Of a stretch of DNA of 64,000 bases, positions 1 to 22,129 are shown in pieces. A program made the position numbers and the translations under genes. The notes under the pieces were generated by a model. That model was not told the origin of the DNA and did not search any database. It worked only from the letters and a program-made list of their open reading frames with translations. Each line of letters starts with the position of its first letter. Position 1 is the stretch's first letter. This DNA is from Whitmania pigra (Eukaryota > Annelida > Clitellata > Hirudinida > Haemopidae): assembly GCA_021613335.1 (NCBI GenBank), contig JAJTWR010000266.1, forward strand, positions 3,615,001 through 3,679,000, in the 5' to 3' direction.

Positions 1-1138
1 TTTTAAATATCAAAAAGTAATGAAAAACTCCAATTAAATAAAAATTTAAGTGAATTTTCTTTTAAAATTTTCGAGCAAAACTCTTTTGAAACTCTCAGAA
101 GTGCAGAGATCTCGTCAGCATCATCATCATCATCATGAATTCAATAAAATTACAGCAAATATAATATCGTTATTTTAAATGAAAAACAAATGTAGCAATT
201 AAATAAAAATAACAAGTAATGCATGCATAACATTTTTAAAGTAATTGTAATATTTAAATAAACATAATAATAAATATTATAATTACCATATAATATTCTC
301 AAATGAAAATTTTAAACCACGGAAAAAAATTCAAAAGTTAATTTATTCTCTTTCATTCATTCCTCTTTTTTCATGGAAAAAAATAAGAATGGCTTTTTCC
401 TAAAGTTTGCTCAAAGGCGATTAACAATTTATGTAGCGCCCTTTTTCAGGAGAAGCAGACGTGCTTTACCTTTAATGGAATCCTCACTGCGTGGTAATTC
501 AGTATCCTTTGTTCTTATAAGTGATTCTTCAAATACTGATATTCATAATTATTCTTGTATATTACGGTTAGTAATAACTATTATTATGACTTTTATAACT
601 ATTCATTAACTAACAATTTACAAATATTAATAACCTGGTTATTAAATGGCACACGTGGTTTTTAATGAGAAACGAATTGCTAAAATGCAATAAAGTGTTG
701 CTCATAATTTTGCGATGACATAAAATTGCTAAAATGGAGCACTCATCCATGGCGCAATAAAGCGCAATTTCATTCCAATGGAGTGTTACAGGCGCCACAA
801 AGCAGGTGGTTTTATGACTGGCGTGAACAAACAGGAGAACAATGACGGTCCATTAACGAGCGTTTCAATAGGTGGAATGAATTTTTTGCTGAAATCATTT
901 TAGAATTTATTTTAGAAATTATTTTAGAATTTATTTCAGAAATTATTTTAGCATTTATTTCAGAAAATTATGAATTTTAGAATTTATTTCAGAAAATTAT
1001 TCCAAACTTTATTCTCGCAATTATATCTGAGATGACGTTCAATAGTTCATTCAAACGAGTTGACCTTTGCATGACCTTTGGCATCACGTGATCAGAACTT
1101 CAAAGCTTTCAGCAGAGGAAGTTGGAAATGTGGCAAGT

Positions 1139-1325
1139 TGGATGAACAGATGGATGAATGGATGGGTGAATAGATGGATGAATGGATGGGTGAATTGATG
1201 GATGAATGGATGGGTGAATAGATGGATGAATGGATGGGTGAATGGATGGATGGATGAATGGATAGATGGATGGATGGATGCATGGATGAATGAATAGTTG
1301 GACGGATGGCTAGATGGATGGGTGG
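1139..1325. repeat. GGAT-rich minisatellite
   Basis: Tandem, slightly degenerate copies of GATGGATGAATGGATGGGTG-type units of about 24 bp, grading into plain TGGA/TGAA repeats. On the minus strand it translates to Ser-Ile-His-Pro repeats, which I treat as an artefact. Confidence 0.9.
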
Positions 1326-1661
1326 ATGAAGGAGTGGATGACTGTGAAAATGAAATTGAAAAGGACTTCTGCAAGAAAATTGCACACCTTAAGATGAAGA
1401 AGGAAGATGAACTTAATGCAATTGCGGAGAACAAATTGATGGAGAGATATTTGTTCGCTAATCAAATCAATTCTGCACTTGCCATTGTCAATCACCATTA
1501 TCATAAACATCATCGCAGTCATCATCGTCGTCGTCGTAGACGTCACGATAAATGAAATTTGTGTGAAATTTATTTGTGTGGAGGTCAATAACAGAACTTC
1601 CGACAAGTTTTTAATGAAGACATAATTGATAAAAATAAATAAGTAAATAAATAAAAATAAT

Positions 1662-1663
1662 AA

Positions 1664-1731
<68 letters not shown>
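1662..1731. repeat. (AAT)n microsatellite
   Basis: An almost perfect run of AAT triplets of about 70 bp. Confidence 0.95.
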
Positions 1732-1735
<4 letters not shown>

Positions 1736-1839
1736 TAACATAAATAATATTATAAAAATAAAATAGTAATAATAATAACAATAAAATTATTAATTATATT
1801 AATAATGAGCTCTAATAATACGTCATCATCGTCAGCAAC

Positions 1840-1863
1840 ATCATCATCATCATCATCATCATC
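1840..1863. repeat. (ATC)n microsatellite
   Basis: Eight consecutive ATC triplets. Confidence 0.9.
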
Positions 1864-1994
1864 GTTGTGGTTATCCTGGTTGGGGTGGTTGTGCTGAGCA
1901 GGTGCAGGCAGGTGGGGCTCATTATCACCTGCTTTGGCTTTCGGTCCGCTGCTTCCTTGCTGCCGCCGACGCACAGCTTCAATCCGTTCCGTCC

Positions 1995-2140
1995 GTCATC
2001 ATCATCATCATCACCATTCGTGACGTCATCATCATCATCATAATCATCATCATCACCATTCGTGACGTCGTCATCATCATCATAATCATCATCATCACCA
2101 TTCGTGACGTCGTCATCATCATCATAATCATTATCATCAT
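1995..2140. repeat. 42-bp tandem repeat with TGACGT cores
   Basis: Three copies spaced exactly 42 bp apart (CACCATTCG at 2012, 2054 and 2096), each an ATC-rich stretch followed by CGTGACGTC. The first copy contains the palindrome TGACGTCA (2021-2028), the consensus of a cAMP-response element; the others read TGACGTCG. Confidence 0.85.
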
Positions 2141-3260
2141 CATTATCGTCGTTACGTGGCACAGCAGTAACTACTGCCTTTATTACGGACGTCGTCATCT
2201 TTTCATTCGCGTCATCATCGTTAATTAACAACATTAGCAACATTTTTCGAATTTTTAAACCAATTAGCACTTGTGAATAATTTTGAAAATAAAATCATGA
2301 GATAAATAAATTGAATATTTAACGTTGAAATAAATATGCGATGTTGCGCAAATGGAATTCAAAATTTTCAAAGAAACATTTAAACATTTACAAAAAAGTG
2401 GAGAAGGTCGAAAAAGGGAATTATGATTCATAAAGGAAATGCTTTTAAAAAATCGACACTAAAAATTTTTATATAATAACGCAAAGTCATAAATAAATTA
2501 AACTAATAAACACAGACAAATTTCCTAAATCGTGATAAATATAAAATAAATATAAGAATAAATAAGTAAAATAAAAAGCGAGTGGGAAAAGGGCAGGTGA
2601 GTATCGATCCAGTTTTGAGAGGAGGAAACAGTGAGTGGAAAAATATGGGAACAGAAATAAATTGCACATGACCCGCTGATGCCACACACGATGCTGCTGA
2701 ACGAAGCAACCGCCTCCTAGGGATGAAAACGGATTTCTCGATGGAATGTGATGCAAAACAGTAAAAATAAACGAAAAAACAGCGAAAAAATTAAAAAAAA
2801 CTGTCTGCACTTGAAATGTTCGTTTTGAAGGAAAATTACGATTAATTCATTTTCTTTCTCACATTATTTTCAACTCGTATTTTGCGACTTGGCAAACAGA
2901 GAACCTCCGGAAGAATTGCAGATACTTTCCAAAAGACAAATGGGCCTCCAAAGATCAATTTCGAACCATTTAGTGGAGGTGGATGCATTATGCGTCGCCA
3001 TGACAACAACAGCGTTGTTGTTTATGCCTTTTTTAGGCTGTTGTACCTGGCGATGGTCTGCAGCAAATACCCCCCTACAACGTGGAGTCATTAATTCATG
3101 AGAACCTAAAATTGATGTACTTTCAATGTGGGCGGTAGAATATTTAATGGAGGGAGTCTAATAATTTTTAAAATATATATTTTTATTTAATTTAATTATG
3201 ATTGCGATTAGTGTCATGCATTAAATAATGTTTTTTAGCATTAATAATAAGAATAATATT

Positions 3261-3501
<241 letters not shown>

Positions 3502-3649
3502 GATTGAAAACAATGATGATTTATTCAACTCATATTTTACAACATTCATGTCGATATGGGGCTTTTTTTCTGATTTGCTTTATTATTAATCGAAAATTGT
3601 TTTTTATTAAATAACATTTAATAAAACTTTTCACAGAAAACCTGCCGCC

Positions 3650-6260
3650 ATGTTGGCCACTCATTCCAGTCTGAACATCTTCTTCTTCGTCGTCGTCATG
3701 ACAACCTTCTGCTCAGCCATTCCTTCGAAGAAACTAATCAACGAAGTTTGTTTACTACTAGAGCAAATATAATATAAATCCGCAAATAAATTATGTTAAT
3801 GAACTCAACAGCATCCGATATAGTTATAACAAAATAATAAATTATCTCCTTAAAATGTCAAAATTCACGGAGTTGCCTAGAGCAAGTATATTACATGCGA
3901 ATACATTAAGCTAATTACTCAGCCTGCAAGCAGCATGTATGAATATTAACAAGTTTTTGACATGTTTCCGAAGTCGAGCAATCTGGGCGTGACCGACGAA
4001 GAGACTCGAGCCACATGGTTGGAGACGAGGAACTTGGAAGATAATTTCAAGGAGCTCGTTTACCTCTCCCTTCAGGAGGTACTTGTTATATTATGCTAAT
4101 TGTGTGATTCATTATTCATTATCTCATTAAACATTCAGCAAGAATGGTTGAGAAGGAAATCCCATCCATGATGATTTGAGGCTTGGTGTTGTGAAAGTTC
4201 AATCGATGATTGTAATTATTAATTACATTTATTATAAATAATAACTATTATTACAATTGGCTGAGCTGTTATTATTATTGAAATTGTCTGAATCGCAATT
4301 CTTCTAGCTATTGCACACAAATTATATTTATTCTAACACTATTGAAAACTTCTTTTAATCAATAAGAACGTAAATACCAAATTACAAAAAATCTTAAGAC
4401 CACATTCACGTGCACACACCACAAACACACAAACATAAAACATAAACCCCCTCTTGAACGAACATGATTGGATTTGAAATTATGAGACGTGAGAGGACAA
4501 AGTGTTAAACACCTGGAAAAATATTTTCCTCAGGAGAATTTTTTTTTTATTTCTTCCAATTTTTCCAAATCACATCGGAGTTGGAAAATTTTAAAATCTT
4601 CAAAATGATGCATAGACCTATGTAGACGCGACCTTAACCGTACAATCTCAAGGTCATAAGGTCCAAAAAATGAAAATAATCCTTTAAAAATTGTGTATAT
4701 CTGTAAGTTTACAGACGAAAATAAGGAAAGAACTTTGCGAAAAGTAGTCGAACCCGGTTATGTTGCCGTCCTAAGGGTTTGCCAAAAAGAGTCGAGATAA
4801 CCGAACATTAATATGGCGGCATATTAACAACAAGTGCTTGAAATTTCATTTTGTACACAATGTGAGTTAATAAATGAGAATGTAAATGCATGTGCATTGG
4901 TGAATTTCTTTTACAAAATAGCAATTGATATTTGATATTGACAACCTCAATATATATACATACATGTTTGATAACAGCAAAAGACATTTTTGGCTTCTAT
5001 CCACGTTACCAGCAATCAGCACTGCAAGTCGGTCTTTCGACTTTTTTTTCCACCGTGACAAACCTCCCCCCCCTTGTCTGAAGTATCCAAAACACCTCAG
5101 TTTTCATCAGCATTAATTGTGACAATTATTCGACTCCCGTAAGTATTAAAAAGTGTGCTCATTTGAGTGTTCAGCCATATATCCACCTGTTCTCTCTCCA
5201 CAAATTGCTTTAAGACAAAGTTGTACCTCTTTTTGAAACAATCCAACCACTCATGACTTGAAGTCAGGTTTTTCTAGATTGGCAGTAAGGATATCCGCCT
5301 TCTCCAACGGCAAGAGGCCATTGACGGGAGGTCTTGTTGCTCGCAAATTTGTGAACAATTGAAGCACTGCATCAGAGACACCTTTGTACTCAGCCGCATT
5401 AAGATTTGATTAACATTAAGTCTTTTTCTTGTTGGATCAAAGACAGACTTCTCTTAGATTTGCTCATGTCGGCCTTCTTTTCCATTCTGAAATGGTGTTT
5501 GCTGGAATGCCATGCTGACGACAAAGGTCTATCGGTTTTGATCCATGTTCTAGCTGCAACATGATTTCATACTTTTTCTCTATTGAATGATTGTCCAGTT
5601 TTTTCTTAACACCTCCAGACATTTTTAGAACGAAAAAAATAAATAAACAAAATAGCTGCAGCATGTTATTCCCAGACAAAATCAACAAGAGTGAATTGGG
5701 TTCGGCGACGTAAAAGAATCGACATAACCGATGAGGAAATGCTTCGACAAAACGGAAATTTGGCGGTTCCTCTTGAAAGTTGGCGCTTAGCCGCGGGAAT
5801 AGGAATAACCGGTGTAAAGTAGCGAATTTGGTCCTCTTTGTCGAGAGTCCTTTTTGCTCGAGATGTCATGCCTCGGCGATGTAAAAGAATCGAAACGAGG
5901 TCGAGATAAGTGCATTCCCTTGTAATAAGTTACGTAATCAATTAATTAGAATTTAAATGTTTTATTTTAACATCCCGAGTAGCCCTCAATCAATGGATTA
6001 ACTATTGATTACAGTTTCTTTATAAAAGAATAAAGTAATTGCAAACAAATCGACAAAAATGATAATTCACAACCCAGTTGATCGCTGAGAAGCGCTTGAA
6101 CCCTGAGGTTTTGGCTGAAAGTTCAAGGGTTGAGAAAAGAGGGCGCCATCAGGGATTCTGTTTCAGGAAGACCAAAAGTGGAAGATTTCTGCCCTACATT
6201 TGCTGGAAAGGAGGCAAGAGTTCAAATGCTTTGATTGGAATTTGTTTATATTATTTATAA
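3650..6260 (+). CDS. Secreted neuropeptide-like precursor, 127 aa, three exons
   Basis: Model: exon 3637-3745 (ATG at 3650 in the context GCCGCCATG, preceded by acceptor TTTTCACAG), exon 3974-4078, exon 6078-6260; both introns are phase 0. Residues 1-24 form a signal peptide (hydrophobic core FFFVVVMTTFC, cleavage likely after SA). A central spacer is followed by KR dibasic sites (AEKR, VEKR). After the second KR comes a basic peptide starting GRHQGFCFRK and ending LPYICWKGGK: two cysteines 14 residues apart, which could form a ring, and a Gly-Gly-Lys that could give C-terminal amidation. A third Cys lies in the last 15 residues. The layout is that of a peptide-hormone precursor. I do not recognise the family. 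The CxnCW ring only loosely recalls melanin-concentrating hormone or allatostatin C. The acceptors at 3973 and 6077 are weak and the last exon could differ. Confidence 0.6.
4745..5935 (-). mobile_element. Tigger/pogo-type DNA transposon fossil
   Basis: Minus-strand fragments match the Tigger transposase plan. A CENP-B/pogo N-terminal helix-turn-helix is at about 5464-5622 (KYEIMLQLEHG ... CRQHGIPANTISEW). A DNA-binding-like piece is near 5200-5270 (GWLDCFKKRYN). The start of the DDE region is near 5000-5070 (KKSKDRLAVLIAGN). Frames are broken between them. Both flanks carry short related motifs (GTCGAGATAA near 4790 and 5900, GTAAAAGAATCGA near 5710 and 5880). The element is dead and lies in the second intron of the peptide gene. 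Confidence 0.7.
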
Positions 6261-6631
6261 AAAATGTTAAAGTGTGTTTATTTTATTTGTGAAATATGTT
6301 GAAATATGTTTGAACAAAATATTCAAGAGCAATTAGTTTATTGCGAAATTAAATTGTTTTTATAATTAAGTAGACGCACTTAATTAAATTAACGAGAACA
6401 TTAATCGATTAATAACATATTTAAGAATATATTATTTGAAATAATTATGTTTAGCATTTGTTTATTTCTAATAATTGAATTTAGCAAGAGTGATGTTGTA
6501 AATTATAATGGAGTAAAAGTGGAGAACTTTAAATTGCAGAAGGAGAAAGCGATGAAAAGTGATTGAAACACAAGAAACGGAACAACTGAAATTTGCCTGT
6601 TTTTGTGACATTTCAAACGTTCTTTTTGAAA

Positions 6632-6637
6632 AATAAA
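6632..6637 (+). terminator. Likely polyadenylation signal of the peptide gene
   Basis: AATAAA followed closely by another ATAAAA, about 370 bp after the stop codon and before the convergent SLC26 gene. Confidence 0.4.
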
Positions 6638-7010
6638 ATAAAAACAAATAATAATCATTTAATACTTTTTGTCAGTTGTTACTGATTCATTTTTCATATT
6701 TTTCAAATTTCTCATCAATGAACGTTTTGTTTTTTGCATTTTCATTGAAAAACATGCTTGATTTATTTGAAATTCATTTCGTTGTTCATTGAGAAAATGT
6801 AATAAAAATATGAGAGGATGAGATGCAATAAGTATGCTCAAGCACATTTAGAGTAGATTTATAATCTTTCATCGTGTCGTGAAATACTCTGAGTCGGCAA
6901 AATCCTCGCTAAAAGCATTTCAAGAGCTCTTAAACTTTCACTTAAAATTTTGAAATTTTCCTGAAACTAAAATGCTTTCAGACTTGACAGATACTTACAT
7001 TTTAAGTCTA

Positions 7011-7016
7011 TTTATT
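7011..7016 (-). terminator. Likely polyadenylation signal of the SLC26 gene
   Basis: AATAAA on the minus strand about 180 bp past the SLC26 stop codon. Confidence 0.45.
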
Positions 7017-7193
7017 TTGAAATTCGTTTCAGTTACGTGCAAAGCAACATTGAATATTTGTACAAGTGAGATCAAAATCATTCCTAAGGTAGATGTAATG
7101 TTCAGAAATGAGATGCAAAAGGATAGATTCAATCGAAAGGTTGTCGATTCAAATCCTCCTTTGGGCGAATATTTTAAGAGGATAAAACATTTT

Positions 7194-17350
<10,157 letters not shown>

Positions 17351-18430
17351 TGAGCCTTTTGTTGATTTTCTATTGAGAATTAGGGAGCGCCTTCTTTTAT
17401 AATCATTTGTGGTGAAGTTTTCTTTTCTCTACTCGCCTAAAATAGGCTCGTGTTCTGTTGTTCTCGTTTGCGATGTGAGCGCGCTAACCGATATGGCATT
17501 ATGTAAATTGAGAAATATCAGATGACATTTGCCGTCTGCCTAATGAATTCATGTTGATCTGGAAAGATTGCGAGCATCGTTCTTATAGAATTCAGAACTG
17601 CACCTTAAAAGCATTTGCCGTGAGAAATTGTCCCCTTGAATGTGATTTATGTCTTCGAAAGTAAAGCAGGTATCATTTATTGGATCATTTAAAATTGATG
17701 AAAAAATAATAAAACTTCACAAGAGGTGAGATCGAATGAAAGAAATAATGAGCAACGCATTAAATGAGGTAGCACTTAGGGACAACAGTTTACGTGGCGA
17801 TAATATTATAACAATATCGAGCGTTTGTTTTTATTAGTCTTGAAAAAAAAACTGGAACCTCATTTAATTGAAAAAAATCTTCTCAACGAAACTGTATGAA
17901 AATTCCTTCTTATCCCTTGTCCCTCGTGACCTGATTGCATCGTAAGGGTCGTCAGAGAGCGCGTGACAATACATCATCGAATTACCTGCAAAGTACTTTA
18001 TCCTCAGCTTGCACTTTGAAATCTCACTCTGGATTACAAGCTAATTTCCGGAAAATATATTTCCTGAGAATCTTCTTTTCCCGAGATTCCATGTTCTTTC
18101 TACGCATATCGTTATCGTCTCCTTCATTAGCAGCCTCGATTTAATTACACGATGATTAAGCACCACAAAATCTGGATTTGCGTTAATTTCCAATAATAGA
18201 AAGATAATTAATTTTCGCTAAAAATGCATTTAATATTAGAAGATGGCGCGATGTCATCACCATGCGAGAATCATGTGATTTCTCATTAAATAGCTGCATT
18301 GTAACCACTCAGAGTGCCCGTAATAATCAGGGGAAGATGCTTAACTGCTGCCGACCCTTAACAAGAATCGCAAAATGATACCAGCTCAAGCCAAATTTTC
18401 CCTCCCTGGTAAATGTTGAAACGACGCCAC
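17351..18430. other. 5' flank of SLC26, nothing recognisable
   Basis: No TATA box or clear coding exon was seen. Short frames on both strands lack splice continuity or family features. Confidence 0.5.
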
Positions 18431-18518
18431 ATACCAGCATAAAAAGCCAATACCTTCTCGACGCCTTTCAAGTTCAACAACCACTCAAAACAATATCATT
18501 ATCGAACTATAAATCATT

Positions 18519-18617
18519 ATGTCCGATTCTGAGGACTACCTGGAAAAAGTCAAATGATCTCCGGAATTCAAAGCCACGAACCAACCGAACCTCAAAAATA
18601 AACAATGCAAAGTGTAG
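18519..18617 (+). other. Possible mini-gene with an in-frame UGA
   Basis: A compact unit: TATA-like ATAAAAAG at about 18440, ATG at 18519 (MSDSEDYLEKVK), TGA at 18555, then 19 further in-frame codons ending QCKV before TAG at 18615, and AATAAA at 18639-18644. Base composition is less AT-rich than its surroundings. It could be a 12-codon peptide, a first exon (donor after EK), a UGA-recoded protein, or chance. No SECIS-like element can be fitted before the polyadenylation signal. Confidence 0.25.
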
Positions 18618-18644
18618 ACTGTAAGCACTCTGAATGCAAATAAA

Positions 18645-19842
18645 TGTTTTATTACTGAAAAACTAAAATAACTCTAGTTTAATGCAGAAAACACAAAAGG
18701 GAAAATTTCTGCCCTGTAAATCAATGTAAAAAACACAAACAAATCACAGTCTTCTGCAATATCGCATTCGGTTATACACCAAGAAAAAACAAAGTTGTTT
18801 AAGTAATACGACTGTAAATGGTTCGAGATGTTAGCATTTGAAGGCAACTACTTCAAGATCTGAAACTGCACACAACTTCACAAAACAATTGAAAATTAAA
18901 TTTAAAGTTCTTTCCAACTACAAAAAGGCACTTTTATGAGCAGTGCAGTTAAATCGGAGCAAGAACAAACACACAAAACCCTGAAGTGACTGAGATTATT
19001 AATCACTAAAATGTGATAATTCAATGACTGAGCTGAGGTAAGCAAATAGTTCAAAATAAAAATTGAAAACATAATTAAATGACCCATTTCAAGAATCTCA
19101 TGGATCATCTCTCAGGATCTTAAAATGATCCTAAATATGCACCAGAACAGAAACAAACAAAATCTGCAAACCCATGACACGTGAAGTTTAATTAGCACAG
19201 CGGTGCATGGAATGAATGCGCCGTTCATCGGAAACAGTATGTCAATGACGAGCGGTTCGAAAAAGTGGAACAGCTCCAAACAATGCCTTTACAAAATATT
19301 GGACCACACGATTAAATGATGGTGATAAAAAATACGATTGTTTACAACCAGATGTAATGAACTGAACAAAGACAATTTACGATACCACCCAAAAACTTCC
19401 AACACAAAACAAACAAGCACACAAGCACAGAAGCAACAGAGAACACTTCAGAATCAATTCAGAATCTTTTCAGGCCTGGATAAATAAAAATGATGCTTAC
19501 AAAATATGTCATCAACATTAGTAAATGACAACATGCAAAAAATTACAATGTGCATAAGAAACTTTCAGTTTTTTAATTTAGAAGCTGTATTATCTACTTA
19601 CTAATGTTGATAATGTTCAACAAAAAATTACAAATTAACATTTTAAATCAATAAATTACAAAAATTTCTTATGCATGTTATAATTTTTCAACCTAGCCTG
19701 TAATAAAAATTCTATCTCAAATTTTTTGAATGAATTTTAAAGTTTATCTCTGTCAAACTTTTAAAAAACCATTTAATGATGAATTTACATGAAAAATATT
19801 TTTGAGATTTTATTCTACCAATTAAAAGAGTTCTATAATGAC
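18645..19842. other. No recognisable gene
   Basis: Only short frames without splice continuity. Missing 3' exons of the minus-strand gene at 19843-20593 may lie here but could not be identified. Confidence 0.4.
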
Positions 19843-20593
19843 CTGCCATTCCCCCAACTCCTCTGAGCTGTTCATGTTGCAGAAGATTCTCTTGAACAAC
19901 GAAGACCGCACATTTGAAGGTCAATGCCTTGTCGACCAGCCACTCGAAAATGTCCGTGTGGTCATCCTGCAAAATTTTTGTGACGAATCGAAGAATTTGC
20001 AAAAATCCGCGAGCAACCTTAACGACAGAATCTCTCGATGGCATGTTGGCCGAATGGGTCAAGTGCCTTCTTAAGGCGGTAACGGCACCAGTTGTTGATG
20101 TGTCGTTCGAAATCTAATCCCTTGCGAAGGAGTGCTACATAAATGGTTACAAGACTATACAAATGAATTACAATTACAAATTACAATTGATGATTACCTC
20201 CGCCTGAGCACCCTCCTGGTTTCTTAAGGTGGCCAGACCTTGTGGTTAAAGAATTTTAAAGTAAGAGTTTTTAAAGATTCAGTGCAGACCATTTCACATA
20301 AGCATTTAATCAGAGTACCAAGTTAGCTCTGCATTTCGCATTAAAACATTACATCGTATTCAACAATGCATCAATTACCGTTGCAACAACAAATTCAATA
20401 ATGCATCGATCATCATTGTGTCAACAATTCATCAATTACCAATGTGACGACAAAGCCAATTACGCACCACTTACCATTACGGATGGAAACCTCAACTTCA
20501 AGTTCCTTGTGGACCAGGAGCACAGAGAGCGAGAAGCTCTGCAGGGCCTCCAAACTGTCAATGATGCCACGAACAATCCGGTGTTGATGTGCG
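19843..20593 (-). CDS. Unidentified gene, three internal exons (partial model)
   Basis: Three phase-compatible minus-strand exons: 20475-20593, 20198-20238 and 19843-20017, with good donors (GTAAGT, GTAATC) and reasonable acceptors. Joined, they encode about 111 residues. The first part contains DSLEALQSFSLSVLLVHKEL; the last contains ILRFVTKILQDDHTDIFEWL and ends HEQLRGVGGMA. The predicted structure is mostly helical, like a HEAT/ARM-type scaffold, but I do not recognise the protein. A start codon and final exon were not found. It is in the same orientation as the 248-aa gene upstream, but no phase-compatible donor joins them. A SINE interrupts the second intron. Confidence 0.4.
20041..20187 (+). 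mobile_element. tRNA-derived SINE, degraded copy
   Basis: Aligns along its length to the SINE at 28000-28193, in the opposite orientation. Shared blocks are GAATGGGT, GGCGGTAA, ATGTGTCG, the B-box GTTCGAAAT (20105-20113) and the tail GAAGGAGTGCTACATAAATG GTTACAA, followed by ACAATTACAAATTACAATTG. It sits antisense in an intron of the partial gene. Confidence 0.7.
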
Positions 20594-20864
20594 CTGAAGA
20601 CGTCCCCTTAGACAAGAAACAAACAGTTGATTGATAAATCCATCATATTCTGAACAACAAGGATGTCATAGTCAGGAAGGAAAAGGAGCCAAAAATGTAA
20701 ATTATCATGGTGATGGCAAACATTCTTAAAATTATATTTATAGCATGTAAGTATGATGATGATGATGATTATGACAAAGATTTTGTCAAAAAATATTGGT
20801 TCAGTGACATGACAGCCATCACAATTAATAAAAGATGCTGTGCCAAGATTAGCAATTAGCTATT

Positions 20865-21934
20865 TCAAAATGAAATATCATTCAAGTTGCAAGTCAAACT
20901 GAACCCACTCAATGCTGTCAGCTCCCCAACTAGATCGTATTCGGCAAAAGATCTGCGTGCTGAGCTGAGAAGGTTTTCAAGGCTTCCCTGTGTTGTATTT
21001 GGAACAGGGTGTATCTCTACCTTTTTGTAGGAGTTCAGTAACTGCAAAAAACACAAGATGGAAACATTAAAATCCATCATAAAAAAACTTGATGATTTAA
21101 GCTCAGGCACCTCCTGTGCACTTTTGACAATCCACTTCATGCTTGTGTGGACGCCCAACAGGACTTTATTCCTCTCCGGTTCTTTGATGCAACTCAACTT
21201 CTTCTTGAGTAAGTCCAATTGATAGGACTTTGAAACGATCCCTGTTGTTGAAACAAAAGGCTAGAGAATTCAATTGCAAAAGTGAAAGGATGTAATTTGA
21301 AGTGGATCTTTGCTACATAACATTTTGCTTTAACACAAGTTTTTCTGACTAAATGTTTCTTATAATTTATACCCTGATAAACGGTCGTCATACGATCCTT
21401 CAGTGCGTCAGCTCCAAGGACGAAGGTGCACATGCTCTCTCCATCTACCATTATCACAGGTGCTGGCTTCAGGCCACTTTGAGAAGCTAATGTCAGCATC
21501 TGTAAGTTTAATTCAACAATTAATAATGTTCTTCTACGTATTATTTTTAAATTCACCTCTTTGTCAAATAAGCAGTCACGCTTATAGCTTGGGACGTTTG
21601 AACCACCTTCAGGAGTCTTGAAATAACGAAGAATCATGCCACTCTTGCTTTTTCCAACAAAGACAAAGATGCCATTGTGATTTGGCTCTAACAATGAGTA
21701 ATATATAACCATTAATGACTGCAAAAGAACAATTATTTATGGAAAATACTAACCGCATGAGGGCAATCCTTTTAAGAATTTTGTGAGCTCTTTTCTGTCT
21801 TCATCTGCCAATGCTCCACAAAACCAAACAATTTTGTTGTGATCCACTGAAATTCCTGCCGGCTTGTAACAAGAGACCAGGAAAGTGGATATGTCAGAAC
21901 TACAACAGTTTTCGTTAGAAAATTCGGATAACAT
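20865..21934 (-). CDS. Unidentified 248-aa protein, five exons
   Basis: Exons: 21754-21934, 21557-21687, 21373-21499, 21111-21241, 20865-21041, totalling 747 nt with phases 1,0,1,0. It starts ATG (MLSEFSNENC) directly after a possible acceptor and ends LNDISF-stop. Conserved-looking segments are VSCYKPAGISVDHNKIVWF, GIFVFVGKSKSGMILRYFKT, PAPVIMVDGESMCTFVLGAD and ERNKVLLGVHTSMKWIVKSA, giving alternating beta strands and helices. There is no signal peptide or membrane segment, so it is probably an intracellular alpha/beta protein. I do not recognise the family and assign no function. Upstream 5' exons are possible. Confidence 0.6.
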
Positions 21935-22129
21935 TCTGTTAAAACATGAACTTCAACAACCTCTTCTCTTCTGAAAGCAATGCTAATTGTTTTTTGAGCC
22001 TAAATTTGCTAACACTTGATGTATCCCCCATACTGCAAATAGTTGTTTATAAGCAACTTTCGACTATGCCGGCAAATAACAGGAGACTATCAGAGGTTGG
22101 AATGTGTTTAGTCTTACGTACAAAATAAG

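Noticed and set aside
1084..1434. Minus-strand Ser-Ile-His-Pro repeat frames
   Set aside because: They are the reverse reading of the GGAT minisatellite and are open in several frames at once.
1812..2270. Minus-strand frame rich in Asp/Tyr with VTNG repeats
   Set aside because: It is the translation of the ATC/42-bp repeat; no splice signals or conserved flanks.
19712..20062. 116-aa minus-strand frame read as one exon
   Set aside because: Its first part overlaps the antisense SINE (20041-20187); splice signals favour an exon limited to 19843-20017.
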